Assembly: GCA_021295815.1 (NCBI GenBank)
Contig: JAGWBQ010000019.1
Coordinates: 6,476 to 46,379, forward strand
Direction of reading: 5' to 3'
Source: Gemmatimonadota bacterium
Lineage (GTDB): Bacteria > Gemmatimonadota > Gemmatimonadetes > Longimicrobiales > Gaopeijiaceae
Length of the DNA: 39,904 bases
Under the pieces are notes generated by a model. It searched no databases. It was not told the DNA's origin and worked only from the letters and a program-made list of their open reading frames with translations. Below, piece by piece: positions 16,149-25,481 of the stretch (its first letter is position 1; every line of letters starts with the position of its first letter). Position numbers and translations under genes: made by a program.

Positions 16149-16963
16149 GGACGGCTCCCCTCCCTTCGCGGTCCGGTCTTCCGGGCCGGCGATTCGCCGC
16201 CCGCGAAGAGTCCGGCCCCCTTCGCAGCGGACGACATGGCCGGACGCTTCGGGGCGCCCCACCTCCGCGCGAGTTCCGCGGCGTCGAGTCTGCCGGTGTA
16301 GAGCGACATGCCCAGCACGGCGCCGGTCGCTCCGTTTCGTTCGAGGAATTCCAGGTCGTCGACGGTCGCGATGCCCCCGGAGGCCCAGACCCCGCACGGA
16401 GACGCCTCCACCACTTCGGCTGCGAAGGCTCGATCGATTCCCGTCATGCGACCCTCCACGCCCACATCGGTGAAAAGGATGCCGGCCAGGGGCAAGCCGC
16501 AAAGGCCCTCCAGAAAAGGTACCAGGTCGTACCCGGCGTCGTTTCGCCATCCGTGGGAGAGGATGCGACCGTCCCGCGAGTCGACCGCGACCACGATTCG
16601 CCCCGGGCTCGCGCCGAGGAGCGCTTCGAGCCAGTCGCGTTCCCTCACCGCCCTCGTTCCGACGATGACCCGCGAGGCCCCGGCATCCAGAAGCTCGAGC
16701 ACGTCGCCGCCCCTACGCAGACCGCCCCCGACCTGAACCTCGGCCTCCGAGCGAGCCAGCAGGTCGCGGATCAGCGCACGATTGTCGCCCTGGCCCAAGG
16801 CGGCGTCGAGATCCACGACGTGCAGCGTTCCGAATCCCAGACTCCGCCAGCGCTCGGCGACCGCCGCCGGGTCGGTGATCGATACCGCTTCCGCGTCAGG
16901 GTCGCCGCCGACCAGCTGGACGCAGCGGCCACCCCTCAGATCGACCGCAGGCGCGACGATCAT
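16145..16963 (-). CDS. hisA: ProFAR isomerase
   Basis: A 272-residue barrel protein. The ATG at 16963 overlaps the hisH stop (ATGA) and has a GGGAGG ribosome site upstream. Family strings: MIVAPAVDLRGGRCVQL with the catalytic aspartate, LHVVDLDAALG, VQVGGGLRRG, FTDVGVEGRMTGID and VWASGGIATVDDL. It isomerises ProFAR to PRFAR. The last 30 residues (Ala/Lys/Arg-rich) extend beyond the normal barrel end and carry no motif. Coupled to hisB by GTGA. Confidence 0.96.
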   Translation of the reverse strand: MIVAPAVDLRGGRCVQLVGGDPDAEAVSITDPAAVAERWRSLGFGTLHVVDLDAALGQGDNRALIRDLLARSEAEVQVGGGLRRGGDVLELLDAGASRVIVGTRAVRERDWLEALLGASPGRIVVAVDSRDGRILSHGWRNDAGYDLVPFLEGLCGLPLAGILFTDVGVEGRMTGIDRAFAAEVVEASPCGVWASGGIATVDDLEFLERNGATGAVLGMSLYTGRLDAAELARRWGAPKRPAMSSAAKGAGLFAGGESPARKTGPRREGSRP

Positions 16964-17631
16964 TTGGCCTCCCTGCGGACCGTCTCGTCTTCGCAACCGA
17001 CCGCCATCGCCGCACCGCGCACCGCTTTCGCCTCGCGCACCCAGTTGACCAGGAGCCGCAGCCCCGCCTTCGAGCTCTTCTCGGGATGGAACTGAAAACC
17101 CCAGGCGTTCCCTTTCCTCACCGCCGCCGGAAAGCGCTGGCCTTCGTGCTCCGAAAAGCCTATCACCACCCCTTCCTCGACAGGATTGCAGACGAACGAG
17201 TTAGCGTAGTAGACGAGAAGCGGATCCACGCCTCGGAAGACCGAGTCGGTTCCGACCTCGACCTGGTTCCATCCCATTTGGGGCACCCTCCGGGTCTGAA
17301 AGCGTTTGATCCTGCCGGAAATGACTCCGATGCCCTCGCCCGGCGCTTCCTCGCTGCCCTCGAAGTAGAGCTGCATCCCCAGGCAGATGCCCAGACACGG
17401 CATTCCGCCTCCGATCGCTTCCCGAAGCGCGGTCCGATCGTCCGGAAGCGTCGCGCTGGCCTGTCCGAACGCGCCCACGCCGGGGAGCACGAGGGCTTCG
17501 AATCCGAGCGCATCCTCCCAGGAAAAGACGATCGTGACCTCGGCTCCCGCGAATTCGAGAGCCTTCCTGAGCGAGTGGAGATTGCCCGCCCGATAGTCGA
17601 CGAGCCCGACCTTGAGCGCCGAATCGCTCAT
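16960..17631 (-). CDS. hisH: imidazole glycerol phosphate synthase, glutaminase subunit
   Basis: A 223-residue class I glutamine amidotransferase. The oxyanion strand LPGVGAF, the nucleophile elbow LGICLGMQL with Cys83, and FQFHPEKS with His182 and Glu184 give an intact triad. It supplies ammonia to HisF. The N-terminus, VGLVDYRAGNLHSLRKAL, is typical. Its ATG overlaps the hisC stop by 4 nt. Confidence 0.97.
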   Translation of the reverse strand: MSDSALKVGLVDYRAGNLHSLRKALEFAGAEVTIVFSWEDALGFEALVLPGVGAFGQASATLPDDRTALREAIGGGMPCLGICLGMQLYFEGSEEAPGEGIGVISGRIKRFQTRRVPQMGWNQVEVGTDSVFRGVDPLLVYYANSFVCNPVEEGVVIGFSEHEGQRFPAAVRKGNAWGFQFHPEKSSKAGLRLLVNWVREAKAVRGAAMAVGCEDETVRREAK

Positions 17632-18764
17632 ACGATCGCCCTCCGAGCTTCGGCGCCCTCCAACCCGGTCGTCGCACCGGCGGCCCCGCTCGCGAGCAAC
17701 AGGTCGAGAACTTCCAGGAAGCGGCGCATGGCGGGCCAGGGACCGACCGTCACCCTAAGGCTCTCCGGCAGACCCGGGACCCGCGGGAAGGGGCGCACCC
17801 ACACGTCGTTCGCCAGGAATCCGTCGAAAAGCGCCTTCGCCGTTCCTCCTTCGGGAACGCGGAAGAGCACGAAATTGGTGTGCGAAGGCCAGGGATCGAG
17901 TCCGCGACCTGCAAGCTCGCCGGCGAGCCGATCCCGGTTGGCGACGCACTCCGCGACCACCTGCGCGATCCACTCGTCTCCCTCCCGAACCGCCAGAGCC
18001 GCCGCCTCGACCGCCAGGCGGGAGACCGCGAACGGGCCGCGCGCCTTGTCGATCTCCAGAGCCACCTCAGGGCCGGCGACACCGTAGCCGCACCTGAGCC
18101 CGGCGAGACCGTAGGCCTTGGACAGGGTGCGCAACACCACGAGCCTGGGATGGGACGGAGCCTGCTCGATCACGGTATCGCCGGAGAATTCGGCGTAGGC
18201 TTCGTCCACGAGCAGAAGGGGCGCGGTCCCGGGATCATCTCGGAAACGCTCGTCGGCCGATTCCAGCACCTGTTCCAGCCACCCTCTGGGCGCGAGCTCG
18301 CCGGTAGGATTGTTGGGGCGGCAGACGTACACGACGGCCGGGTCGCCGCGAAAGAGGATCGAGGCGTCTTCGAGAGCTTTCGGCCAAGCCACCGGCGAGG
18401 GCTTCAGGCCGTTCATCACCGCCATAGGCGCTACCATCGAGAAGGTCGGTGCCGGATAGCGCACAGCCGCGCCCGGTGCGCCCGAACAACGCATCGAGTA
18501 GTCGAGAACCCCGTCCGAACCGTGGCCGCTCGTCACGCACTCCGGGCCGAAACCGTATTTGTCGGAGACCGCCCGGGCGAGAGTTTCGGCGTAGGTGTCG
18601 GGGTAGCCGGCAAGGTCGCGCTCCCCGGCCTCCCGTATTCGCTTCAGGGCCAGCGGATGCGGCCCCCAGAGGTTGGTGTTGTCGCCCAGCTCCGTCCGAG
18701 AAGGCTCTCTCCCGGTCTCATAGCGGCCGAGTCGGCTGAAATCGGGTCGGGGAAAACGTGTCAC
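17628..18764 (-). CDS. hisC: histidinol-phosphate aminotransferase
   Basis: A 378-residue fold-type I PLP aminotransferase starting at GTG 18764, overlapping the hisD stop (GTGA). Visible motifs: LGDNTNLWGPHP (substrate loop), VTSGHGSDGVLDY, VCRPNNPTGE, LLVDEAYAEF with the PLP-pyridine aspartate, LRTLSKAYGLAGLRCGYG with the Schiff-base lysine, and a terminal arginine region LRVTVG. It converts imidazole acetol phosphate to histidinol phosphate with glutamate. Confidence 0.95.
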   Translation of the reverse strand: MTRFPRPDFSRLGRYETGREPSRTELGDNTNLWGPHPLALKRIREAGERDLAGYPDTYAETLARAVSDKYGFGPECVTSGHGSDGVLDYSMRCSGAPGAAVRYPAPTFSMVAPMAVMNGLKPSPVAWPKALEDASILFRGDPAVVYVCRPNNPTGELAPRGWLEQVLESADERFRDDPGTAPLLLVDEAYAEFSGDTVIEQAPSHPRLVVLRTLSKAYGLAGLRCGYGVAGPEVALEIDKARGPFAVSRLAVEAAALAVREGDEWIAQVVAECVANRDRLAGELAGRGLDPWPSHTNFVLFRVPEGGTAKALFDGFLANDVWVRPFPRVPGLPESLRVTVGPWPAMRRFLEVLDLLLASGAAGATTGLEGAEARRAIV

Positions 18765-20176
18765 GCCGGTTCTCCATGGTCGGTTGGGCCACGGTCGTAG
18801 AGTCGGGCACGGGCTGCTTCGGCATGGCCCGGCAGCCCCTCGGCCTCCGCGAGCGCGGCGGTGTCGGACGCGAGCCGGGCCGCGGCCGCCCGGCTCACGC
18901 GCTGGACCGTCCACGACCGCATGAAATCCCGTGTGCCGAGGCCGGATTCCACCTCGGCCCGTCTTCCGGTGGGAAGCACGTGGTTGGCCCCCGTAAGGTA
19001 GTCGCCGAAAGCAACCGACGCGTGCGGCCCCAGAAACACCGTACCGGCAGCCGGTCTCGCCGCGGCGATCAGTTCGTCCGCCCGCTCCGCCATGACGACC
19101 ATGTGCTCCGGGGCGTACCAGTCGGCGAAGGCCAGAGCTTCGTCCGTGCTCTCCGCCAGGACCAGCCCTCCCCTCGCCGCGAGCGCGGCCGTAACGATGT
19201 CGCGGCGCGACGCCCTCTCGACGATCGACGCGAGCTCGCGCTCGACCGCGCCCGCCAGATCCCGGCTCGTGGTCACCAGCACGCAGGCCGCCTCGGGATC
19301 ATGCTCGGCTTGTGCGACGAGCTCGAGCGCCGCGAGAAACGGATCGGCGCCCTCGTCCGCGATGACCAGCGCCTCGGACGGGCCGGCGAGAGAGTCGATG
19401 CGCACCCGCCCCTGGACCTGGCGCTTGGCCTCGGTGACCCAGGCGTTGCCGGGACCGACTATGGCGTCCACCGCGGCCACCGTCTCGGTGCCGTAGGCCA
19501 TGGCGGCTATGGCGCCCGCCCCGCCGAGGGCGAAGAGCCTGTCCGCCCCGGCCAGGGCGCACGCGGCCATGACCTCTCCGGACGGATGCCCGTTCGGACC
19601 TGGAGGCGAGCAGACCGCGACCTCCTCCACCCCGGCCACCCGCGCCGGCACCACGCCCATCAGGACCGAGCTGGGATACGCGGCCCGTCCGCCGGGAGCG
19701 TAGACTCCCACCTTCGCCAGCGGATCCCATTCCTGCGAGAGCACCACGCCGGGCTCGGTCTCAACGGTGACCGGCCGCGGCCTGGTGGCCTCGTGGAAGG
19801 CGTCGATGTTGCGTCTTGCACGCTCGAGCGCGGCGCGCACCGGGGGATCGAGCTCTTCAAGCGCCCTCGCACACTGGTCCGGCGGCACCTCGATGTCGCC
19901 GAGCTCCACCCCGTCGTATCTGCGGGCGAGCCTGCGGAGAGCCGCGTCTCCCGATGTCAGCACATCCGTGATCGTCTCGCTGACGGATTCTTCGACGGGT
20001 GAACCCGGCCCGTACGCACCCGCTCCCGCCTCGTCGCGCGTCAAAGCGGCCCAGCCCCTGCCGCTCAGCGCCTCGTCGGCGGACCCGAACTCCGAGACGA
20101 TCGAACCCGCATCGGCCCGAACGGCCAGCTCGACCATCGGCGTCGTCGCGTTTGCGCCGGTTGCCGCCGAGCTCAC
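18761..20176 (-). CDS. hisD: histidinol dehydrogenase
   Basis: A 471-residue zinc- and NAD-dependent dehydrogenase, starting at GTG 20176, overlapping the hisG stop. Diagnostic strings: VGVYAPGGRAAYPSSVLM, ALGGAGAIAAMAYGTETV, DAIVGPGNAWVTEAKR, IDSLAGPSEALVIAD, LVAQAEHDPEA (zinc and catalytic His region), YAPEHMVV, GPHASVAFGDYLTGANHVLP. It oxidises histidinol to histidine in two steps. About 35 poorly conserved residues precede the recognisable domain. Confidence 0.97.
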   Translation of the reverse strand: MSSAATGANATTPMVELAVRADAGSIVSEFGSADEALSGRGWAALTRDEAGAGAYGPGSPVEESVSETITDVLTSGDAALRRLARRYDGVELGDIEVPPDQCARALEELDPPVRAALERARRNIDAFHEATRPRPVTVETEPGVVLSQEWDPLAKVGVYAPGGRAAYPSSVLMGVVPARVAGVEEVAVCSPPGPNGHPSGEVMAACALAGADRLFALGGAGAIAAMAYGTETVAAVDAIVGPGNAWVTEAKRQVQGRVRIDSLAGPSEALVIADEGADPFLAALELVAQAEHDPEAACVLVTTSRDLAGAVERELASIVERASRRDIVTAALAARGGLVLAESTDEALAFADWYAPEHMVVMAERADELIAAARPAAGTVFLGPHASVAFGDYLTGANHVLPTGRRAEVESGLGTRDFMRSWTVQRVSRAAAARLASDTAALAEAEGLPGHAEAARARLYDRGPTDHGEPA

Positions 20177-21066
20177 GGCATCAGCCTCTCTATGGTCGTG
20201 ACCACGATCCCTTGCGCCCCCAGCGCCTTGAGCCTCGCCACCACCCGGAAGACGCTCTCGGCTTCCACGACGGCATGGACCGCGAGCCATTCGTCCGAGT
20301 TGAGGATGCGCATCGTTGTCGGACCCGAGAGTCCGGGCAGCACGTTTCGTACTTCGTCGATCCTCGTCCGGGGCACGTTGGCCATCAGATAGCGCTTGGC
20401 CCTTCCCCTGATGACCGACTCGATCGCCGTGGCCAGGTCGGAGAGCGCCGAGTTCGTCGACGGGTCGGGGCGCGCGACGAGTCTGGCGGTGGAGCGCAGG
20501 ACCGAATCGATTTCTCGCAGTCCGTGGAGACGGAGCGTCGAGCCGGTCGACGAGAGATCGACGATCGCGTCGGCAACGCCAAGGTGCGGAGCGATTTCGG
20601 CCGCGCCGCTGACCGGCACGACCGTTGCGGGCAGCCCTTCGCCGGCGAAGAATTCCTTGGTCAGACGGGGAAAGGAGGTCGCGACCCGAGTACCTGCGGC
20701 CAGGTCCCGCACTTTCTCGACCGCCGACTCCTCCTTCACCGCCACCACCAGCTTGCAGGAGCCGAACCCCAGATCGAGAAGCTCGTCGAGCTCGCGACCG
20801 CTCTCGCGCACGAGATCGTGCCCCGTGATCCCGGCCTCGGCCGCACCGTCGGCCACGTATGCGGGGATGTCGCCCGCCCGAACGAAGATGGCCTGGAAGT
20901 TCTCGGCCATCGGTGCGGCGAGCGAGCGTTCGGCCACGAACCGGGGGCCTACGCCGGCGAGCCGGAGCAGCTTGATGGCGTGCTCCCGAAGCCGACCCTT
21001 GTTGGGGATGGCCACTCGCACCTCGTCCGTTTCACCGGATCTGCGCGCCTTCGCTTCAACGGTCAC
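20173..21066 (-). CDS. hisG: ATP phosphoribosyltransferase, long form
   Basis: A 297-residue enzyme, first gene of the operon. The GTG at 21066 is chosen because GGAGGG lies about 6 nt upstream (21073-21078) and the conserved VRVAIPNKGRLREHAIKLL follows within 20 residues. The EAGITGHDLV loop and the PRPP-binding region DAIVDLSSTGSTLRLHGL are present. The C-terminal regulatory domain (about residues 215-297, ending GAQGIVVTTIERLMP) marks the long, hexameric, histidine-inhibited form, so no HisZ is needed. A 200-nt gap separates it from uvrA. I found no run of His codons or attenuator there. Confidence 0.95.
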   Translation of the reverse strand: MTVEAKARRSGETDEVRVAIPNKGRLREHAIKLLRLAGVGPRFVAERSLAAPMAENFQAIFVRAGDIPAYVADGAAEAGITGHDLVRESGRELDELLDLGFGSCKLVVAVKEESAVEKVRDLAAGTRVATSFPRLTKEFFAGEGLPATVVPVSGAAEIAPHLGVADAIVDLSSTGSTLRLHGLREIDSVLRSTARLVARPDPSTNSALSDLATAIESVIRGRAKRYLMANVPRTRIDEVRNVLPGLSGPTTMRILNSDEWLAVHAVVEAESVFRVVARLKALGAQGIVVTTIERLMP

Positions 21067-21266
21067 CTGCGACCCTCCGATTGTCGCCGCGCACGGTGTC
21101 CCGCGCGGAGGTTGACTGGCGGCGTAGTAACCGTAGCCGCGGACGGAGGTAAATCTAACCCCGACGAACGCGCTCTCCATGGCAGCCCGCAGCGAACCTC
21201 GCACGAGCGCCAGGAGCGGCTCGGCAACCGCAGCTGCACGCGCGGCGCGGACGACGGGTGCGGTCC

Positions 21267-24077
21267 CTACCCGGCTTCCGCCAGGAACCGGCCCGTCGCG
21301 CTCCCTTCGGCGGCCGAAAGACCCGACGACGGCCCCTGATAGACCACGGACCCGCCACGATCACCCGCACCGGGCCCCATGTCGACGACCCAGTCGGCGA
21401 AACGGATAACATCCAGGTTGTGTTCGACCACCACCACCGTGTTGCCCGCCTCGACCAGCCGGTCGAGGACCGAGAGAAGCCTGGAGACGTCCGTTCCCGA
21501 GAGGCCGGTGGTCGGCTCGTCCAGGATGTAGAGCTTGCGTCCGGCTCGCCCCACGGCCCGGGCGAACTCGCGGGCGATCTTCAGCCGCTGCGCCTCGCCG
21601 CCCGAGAGGGTGGTGGCGGGCTGCCCCAGCCGCAGGTATCCGAGTCCCACCTGCTGGAGCTGCCAGAGTATGCGACCGAGCCGCCGGTTGTGTGCGAAGA
21701 AGGTCAGGGCCTGGTCGGCGGTCATCTCCAGCACCTGGTGCACGTTTCGTCCGTCGAGACGCACATCGAGCAGCTCTCTGCGATAGCGTCTTCCGGAGCA
21801 CTCCCGGCAGGGAACGTACACGTCGGTCAGGAAGACCATGTCCACCGCCACGCTTCCGGCCCCCTTGCACTCCTCGCAGCGCCCGCCGGGCACGTTGAAC
21901 GAGAAGTCGCCCACGCGGAAGCCTCGCTCCTTCGCGGCAGGGAGAGATGCGAAGCTCCGGCGCACGTGATCCCACGCCTTGACGTAGGTGGCCGGGTTGG
22001 AACGCGGCGTTCGTCCGATCGGCGACTGGTCGATGACGACCGCGGCATCGAGCGCGGCCGCCCCTTCGAGAGAGTCGTACGCCCCGATCTCGTCTCCCAG
22101 GTGACGGCGGGCCGTCGTCGCGCCCTCGAGCTCCCGCTCCAAGGCCCGGTGGAGCACGTCTCGCACCAGCGTGGATTTCCCGGAACCCGAGACCCCGGAG
22201 ACGGCGGTGAACGCCCCGAGCGGCAGGGAGACGTCGATCCCTCTCAGGTTGCGGAGACGCGCCCCCCTGAGCGTAAGCTTCCGCGTCTTCACGCGCCCGA
22301 CCCGGGGCCGGCTCGGAACCCGCCCCGCGAGGTAACGCCCCGTCTCGGTCTCCTTCCCGGCCAGATCCTGAGCGCGACCCTCGAAGACGACCTCCCCGCC
22401 CCGTTCGCCCGAAGCCGGACCGAGCTCGACCACGTGATCCGCCGCGCGTATGGCCTCCTCGTCGTGCTCGACGACCACCACGGTGTTGCCCGCGTCCCGC
22501 AGACGCGCGAGCAAGTCGAGCAGACCGGCCGAATCGCGGGGGTGGAGGCCGATCGTGGGTTCGTCCAGAACGTAGAGGGTGTCGAAGAGCGCGCTGCCGA
22601 GCGTGTTTGCGAGGTGAACCCGTTGCGCTTCGCCGCCCGAAAGCGTCCTCATCTGCCTGCTGAGCGAGAGATAGCCCAGGCCGACCCGGTTCAGCACATC
22701 GAGCCTGGAGCGGAGCTCGGAGAGGACCGGGGCGGCGATCTCGGCTTCCATCGGAGAGAGTTCGAGGGAGTCCGTCCACGCGGGCAGCTCGCGCACGGAC
22801 CTCTCCGAGAGAGCCCCGATGGTCATCCCGCCCACTCGCACGCGTCGCGCCTCCTCCCGCAGCCGCTCGCCTCCGCAGTCCTCGCAGATCACGGGCCTCT
22901 GATAGCGGCGCAGGAAGATGCGGATGTGCTGCTTGTACCGTCTTCGCTCGCATGTTCTGAGAAAGGGAATCACTCCCACGAAGCCTTTCGCGCCTTCGAT
23001 GACGTCCTTCCTGAACCCCTCCGGGAGCTCCGTCCAGGCAGCCCGTTCTGACACCCCTCTCCCTGCGGCGAAGGCAAGCAGCTTCGCGCGCCTCTTCACG
23101 TATCTCGGCTTCTCCCAGGGATCGACGGCACCCTCGGCCAGGGAACGGGTCGGATGCGGCACGATCAGGTCGGAGGAGTAGGTGAGCACGGCTCCGAATC
23201 CCGAACAGGTGGGGCAGGAGCCGACCGGACTGTTGAAGGAGAAAAGGTTGGGCGCAGGCTCGGCGAACTCCAGATCCGGATGTTCGGGGCAGACGAAACG
23301 TTCGGAGAAGCGGAGAGAACCGCCGTCCCTGAGAACCACGACCTCGCCTCCGCCTTCGGCGTAGCAGGTCGTCACCGAGTCCGCGAGACGATCCCCCATC
23401 TCGCGACTGACGCTCAGCCTGTCGACCACCACGAGCAGCTCTTCGGCGGACGCGAGCGCGGCGGTGGAGCCTCGGTCCGGACCGTCGTTTCGCAGGTTCA
23501 CATCGGCGCCGTCGACCACGGCGCGCAGGTAACCGCTCGCGAGCAGACGGGCCGCGACCCGATCAGGCGCGACCCCGCTCCGACCCTCCAGCGGGAAAGC
23601 CACCCGGATCCTCTCTCGTTCAGGTAGATCCCGGACACGGTCGACGACCGACGACACCGTATCGCGGCGCACCTGCCGGTCGCAACGCGGACAGTGCGTG
23701 CGTCCCGCTCGAGCCCAGAGCAGCCGCAGGAGATCGTGAACCTCGCTGGCGGTGCCGACGGTCGAGCGTGTGGAGCTCGTCGGATTCTTTCGTTCGATGG
23801 CGACCGCCGGAGGCAGGTTGTCGACAGCCTCGACGTCCGGCCTCTCCATTCTCTCCAGGAACTGCTTGGCGTAGGTGGAAAGCGATTCGACGTAGCGACG
23901 CTGGCCTTCGGCGAAGAGGGTGTCGATCACCAGCGAACTCTTGCCGGAACCGGAAGGACCGGTCACCACCGTGAAGGAACGCCGCGGGATGTCGAGGTCG
24001 AAACCCTTGAGATTGTGCTGACGGGCCCCTTTGACCGAGATGGGTGGTCGGGGGCTTGGAGCGGCACGGGCGGTCAT
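21267..24077 (-). CDS. uvrA: excinuclease ABC subunit A
   Basis: A 936-residue protein. The ATG at 24077 is preferred; the frame is open about 75 nt further upstream, but without conserved sequence. Two ABC ATPase modules are intact: Walker A VTGPSGSGKSSLVIDTLF and VSGVSGSGKSTLV, two LSGGEAQR signatures, and Walker B LYVLDEPTIGLHPRD and LYILDEPTTGLSGTD. Zinc-binding cysteines are seen in CPRCDRQ, CPTCSGFG and the CEECKGAG/CRECSG pair. The residue 130-230 insertion corresponding to the UvrB-binding region is present, so it looks like a genuine UvrA rather than a short UvrA2. It is the damage-recognition ATPase of nucleotide excision repair. The second Walker B ends GLSGTD rather than the usual GLHxxD. 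Confidence 0.95.
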   Translation of the reverse strand: MTARAAPSPRPPISVKGARQHNLKGFDLDIPRRSFTVVTGPSGSGKSSLVIDTLFAEGQRRYVESLSTYAKQFLERMERPDVEAVDNLPPAVAIERKNPTSSTRSTVGTASEVHDLLRLLWARAGRTHCPRCDRQVRRDTVSSVVDRVRDLPERERIRVAFPLEGRSGVAPDRVAARLLASGYLRAVVDGADVNLRNDGPDRGSTAALASAEELLVVVDRLSVSREMGDRLADSVTTCYAEGGGEVVVLRDGGSLRFSERFVCPEHPDLEFAEPAPNLFSFNSPVGSCPTCSGFGAVLTYSSDLIVPHPTRSLAEGAVDPWEKPRYVKRRAKLLAFAAGRGVSERAAWTELPEGFRKDVIEGAKGFVGVIPFLRTCERRRYKQHIRIFLRRYQRPVICEDCGGERLREEARRVRVGGMTIGALSERSVRELPAWTDSLELSPMEAEIAAPVLSELRSRLDVLNRVGLGYLSLSRQMRTLSGGEAQRVHLANTLGSALFDTLYVLDEPTIGLHPRDSAGLLDLLARLRDAGNTVVVVEHDEEAIRAADHVVELGPASGERGGEVVFEGRAQDLAGKETETGRYLAGRVPSRPRVGRVKTRKLTLRGARLRNLRGIDVSLPLGAFTAVSGVSGSGKSTLVRDVLHRALERELEGATTARRHLGDEIGAYDSLEGAAALDAAVVIDQSPIGRTPRSNPATYVKAWDHVRRSFASLPAAKERGFRVGDFSFNVPGGRCEECKGAGSVAVDMVFLTDVYVPCRECSGRRYRRELLDVRLDGRNVHQVLEMTADQALTFFAHNRRLGRILWQLQQVGLGYLRLGQPATTLSGGEAQRLKIAREFARAVGRAGRKLYILDEPTTGLSGTDVSRLLSVLDRLVEAGNTVVVVEHNLDVIRFADWVVDMGPGAGDRGGSVVYQGPSSGLSAAEGSATGRFLAEAG

Positions 24078-24181
24078 GTCTGAATTTAGATCGCGGCCCG
24101 ACCGCCGGACCTCCGAGATACCGGCGGTACCTGCGCACGCGGAACGGAGCATTCGACCGCGTAACCGTGTACGACCTTCAC

Positions 24182-24916
24182 ATGAAGATCCGGCGTACCT
24201 GGGCTCTCGAGCTCTCCTTGCTTGCGATGATCGCGTCCGCCGACCGGATCGAGGCGCAGCGATTCACCGGCCAGGTGATCGAGCAGGGGCTAGGCGTCCC
24301 GGTGGCGACGGCGATAGTGACGCTCGTCGATGGCGACGGCGAGGTGGCGGCCGTCTCCATCGCGGACGAGGAGGGCATGTACCGGCTCGACGCGCCTTCT
24401 CCGGGCATATACCGGATCGAGGCCGCGCGCATCGGCTACGACCGGGTCGAGACTCCGCCCCTGGAGGTCAGGAGTGCCGAGCGCACCTACCGGGTCGACC
24501 TGGAGATGAGGGTGGCTCCGGTCCTCCTCGAAGGGATCGAAGTGGAGGTCGGCCCCTCCCAGGCGGAACGCGCGGTCCGGTTCTTCATCGGACTGCATCC
24601 GGCCTCTCTGCGCAACGAGATCGTCCACTACGAGGAGATCCAGTCTCACCTGGCCCGGGGGCACTCGCTTCCGGACCTCGTGCGCTGGACGAATCGGTCC
24701 GGGATAATAGTTTTCCATACCTCCGACGGTCCGTGCTTCAGCGCCCGGGGGACTGGGTGCATGCCGGTCTACCTTAACAACTTCCAACTGCCGCAGGGTT
24801 TCAGCGACGCCGTTCCGCTCGACATGGCCCACGCCGTGGGCGTCGTGATGCCCGGCGAGACGATTCTCTACCCTCAGGGCGCGATCATCGTCTTCACCGA
24901 GGCCTGGCTGCGTTAA
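24182..24916 (+). CDS. secreted protein with carboxypeptidase-regulatory-like (Ig-fold) domain
   Basis: A 244-residue protein starting at ATG 24182, followed by a signal peptide (MKIRR, hydrophobic LSLLAMIASA, cleavage near IEAQ). Residues 28-105 form a CarboxypepD_reg-like beta-sandwich (FTGQVIEQGLGVPVATAIVT, GMYRLDAPSPGIYRIEAARIG), common at the N-terminus of TonB-dependent receptors. The C-terminal half, with CFSARGTGCMPVYLNN and IEVEVGPSQAERA, resembles a partial plug-like region; no barrel follows. This architecture is frequent in Gemmatimonadota secreted proteins of unknown function. It is divergent from uvrA and followed by a strong hairpin. Confidence 0.75.
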   Translation: MKIRRTWALELSLLAMIASADRIEAQRFTGQVIEQGLGVPVATAIVTLVDGDGEVAAVSIADEEGMYRLDAPSPGIYRIEAARIGYDRVETPPLEVRSAERTYRVDLEMRVAPVLLEGIEVEVGPSQAERAVRFFIGLHPASLRNEIVHYEEIQSHLARGHSLPDLVRWTNRSGIIVFHTSDGPCFSARGTGCMPVYLNNFQLPQGFSDAVPLDMAHAVGVVMPGETILYPQGAIIVFTEAWLR

Positions 24917-24930
24917 ACGTTGCCTCCGTC

Positions 24931-24964
24931 CTCGGTGTCTCTTATCCTACGAAGAGATACCGGG
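24931..24964 (+). terminator. 13-bp RNA hairpin downstream of the CarboxypepD_reg gene
   Basis: 24931-24943 pairs with 24952-24964: 13 base pairs including two G-U wobbles, with the 8-nt loop ATCCTACG. It begins 14 nt after the stop codon. No U-tract follows, so it may be an unconventional terminator or a 3' stability element. Confidence 0.5.
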
Positions 24965-25046
24965 CGCGGACGCTCGACCTGACCGCGCTCGAACCGCCGC
25001 CGCGCTCACCGGCTGTCCGGCCTGTGCCCCCCCTGCCCAACCGCAA

Positions 25047-25475
25047 ATGAGCAAGTTCACCTCACGCATCGCGCGATCGACCCTTCCGGCCTCGGTTCTG
25101 GCTCTCATGCTCGCCGGCGCCCCGGCTGCGGTTCAGGCCCAGGATCTCGTCGGCACCTGGGAACTTGCCGTGGAAAACCCTCAAGGCTCGGCTTCTTCGA
25201 CCCTCTCCTTCACCATGATGGACGGCGAGCTCAAGGGCGAGCTCCGCACCGCGAGGAGGGGGAGAGCGGGAGGCGACGGTCGCGAAATGACGATGGCCAT
25301 CTCCGAGATCGAAGTCGAAGGCGATTCCTTCAGCTTCGTGGCCAGCATGTCGATGGGCCAGCGCTCATTGGCGATGAGCTACTCCGGCACCATCAGCGGC
25401 GACGAGATGGAAGGAACCATACAGGGCCCTCGCGGCGACCCCCGCGCCTTCACCGGAAAGCGCAAGACGGACTGA
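25047..25475 (+). CDS. small secreted beta-rich protein, unknown function
   Basis: A 142-residue protein with a clear signal peptide (SVLALMLAGAPAAVQAQ, cleavage near residue 32). The mature part is predicted beta-strand rich, with an internal duplication-like pattern: VGTWELAVENPQG...SFTMMDGELKGEL and SYSGTISGDEMEGTI...FTGKR. This resembles small lipocalin-like or anti-parallel beta-barrel secreted proteins. No catalytic residues or known family can be named. It is followed within 10 nt by the three-way-junction element at 25482-25565. Confidence 0.75.
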   Translation: MSKFTSRIARSTLPASVLALMLAGAPAAVQAQDLVGTWELAVENPQGSASSTLSFTMMDGELKGELRTARRGRAGGDGREMTMAISEIEVEGDSFSFVASMSMGQRSLAMSYSGTISGDEMEGTIQGPRGDPRAFTGKRKTD

Positions 25476-25481
25476 CCGCGC

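Noticed and set aside
21067-21266. Histidine attenuator or leader peptide upstream of hisG
   Set aside because: No run of His codons and no terminator/antiterminator pair could be found in the 200-nt gap.
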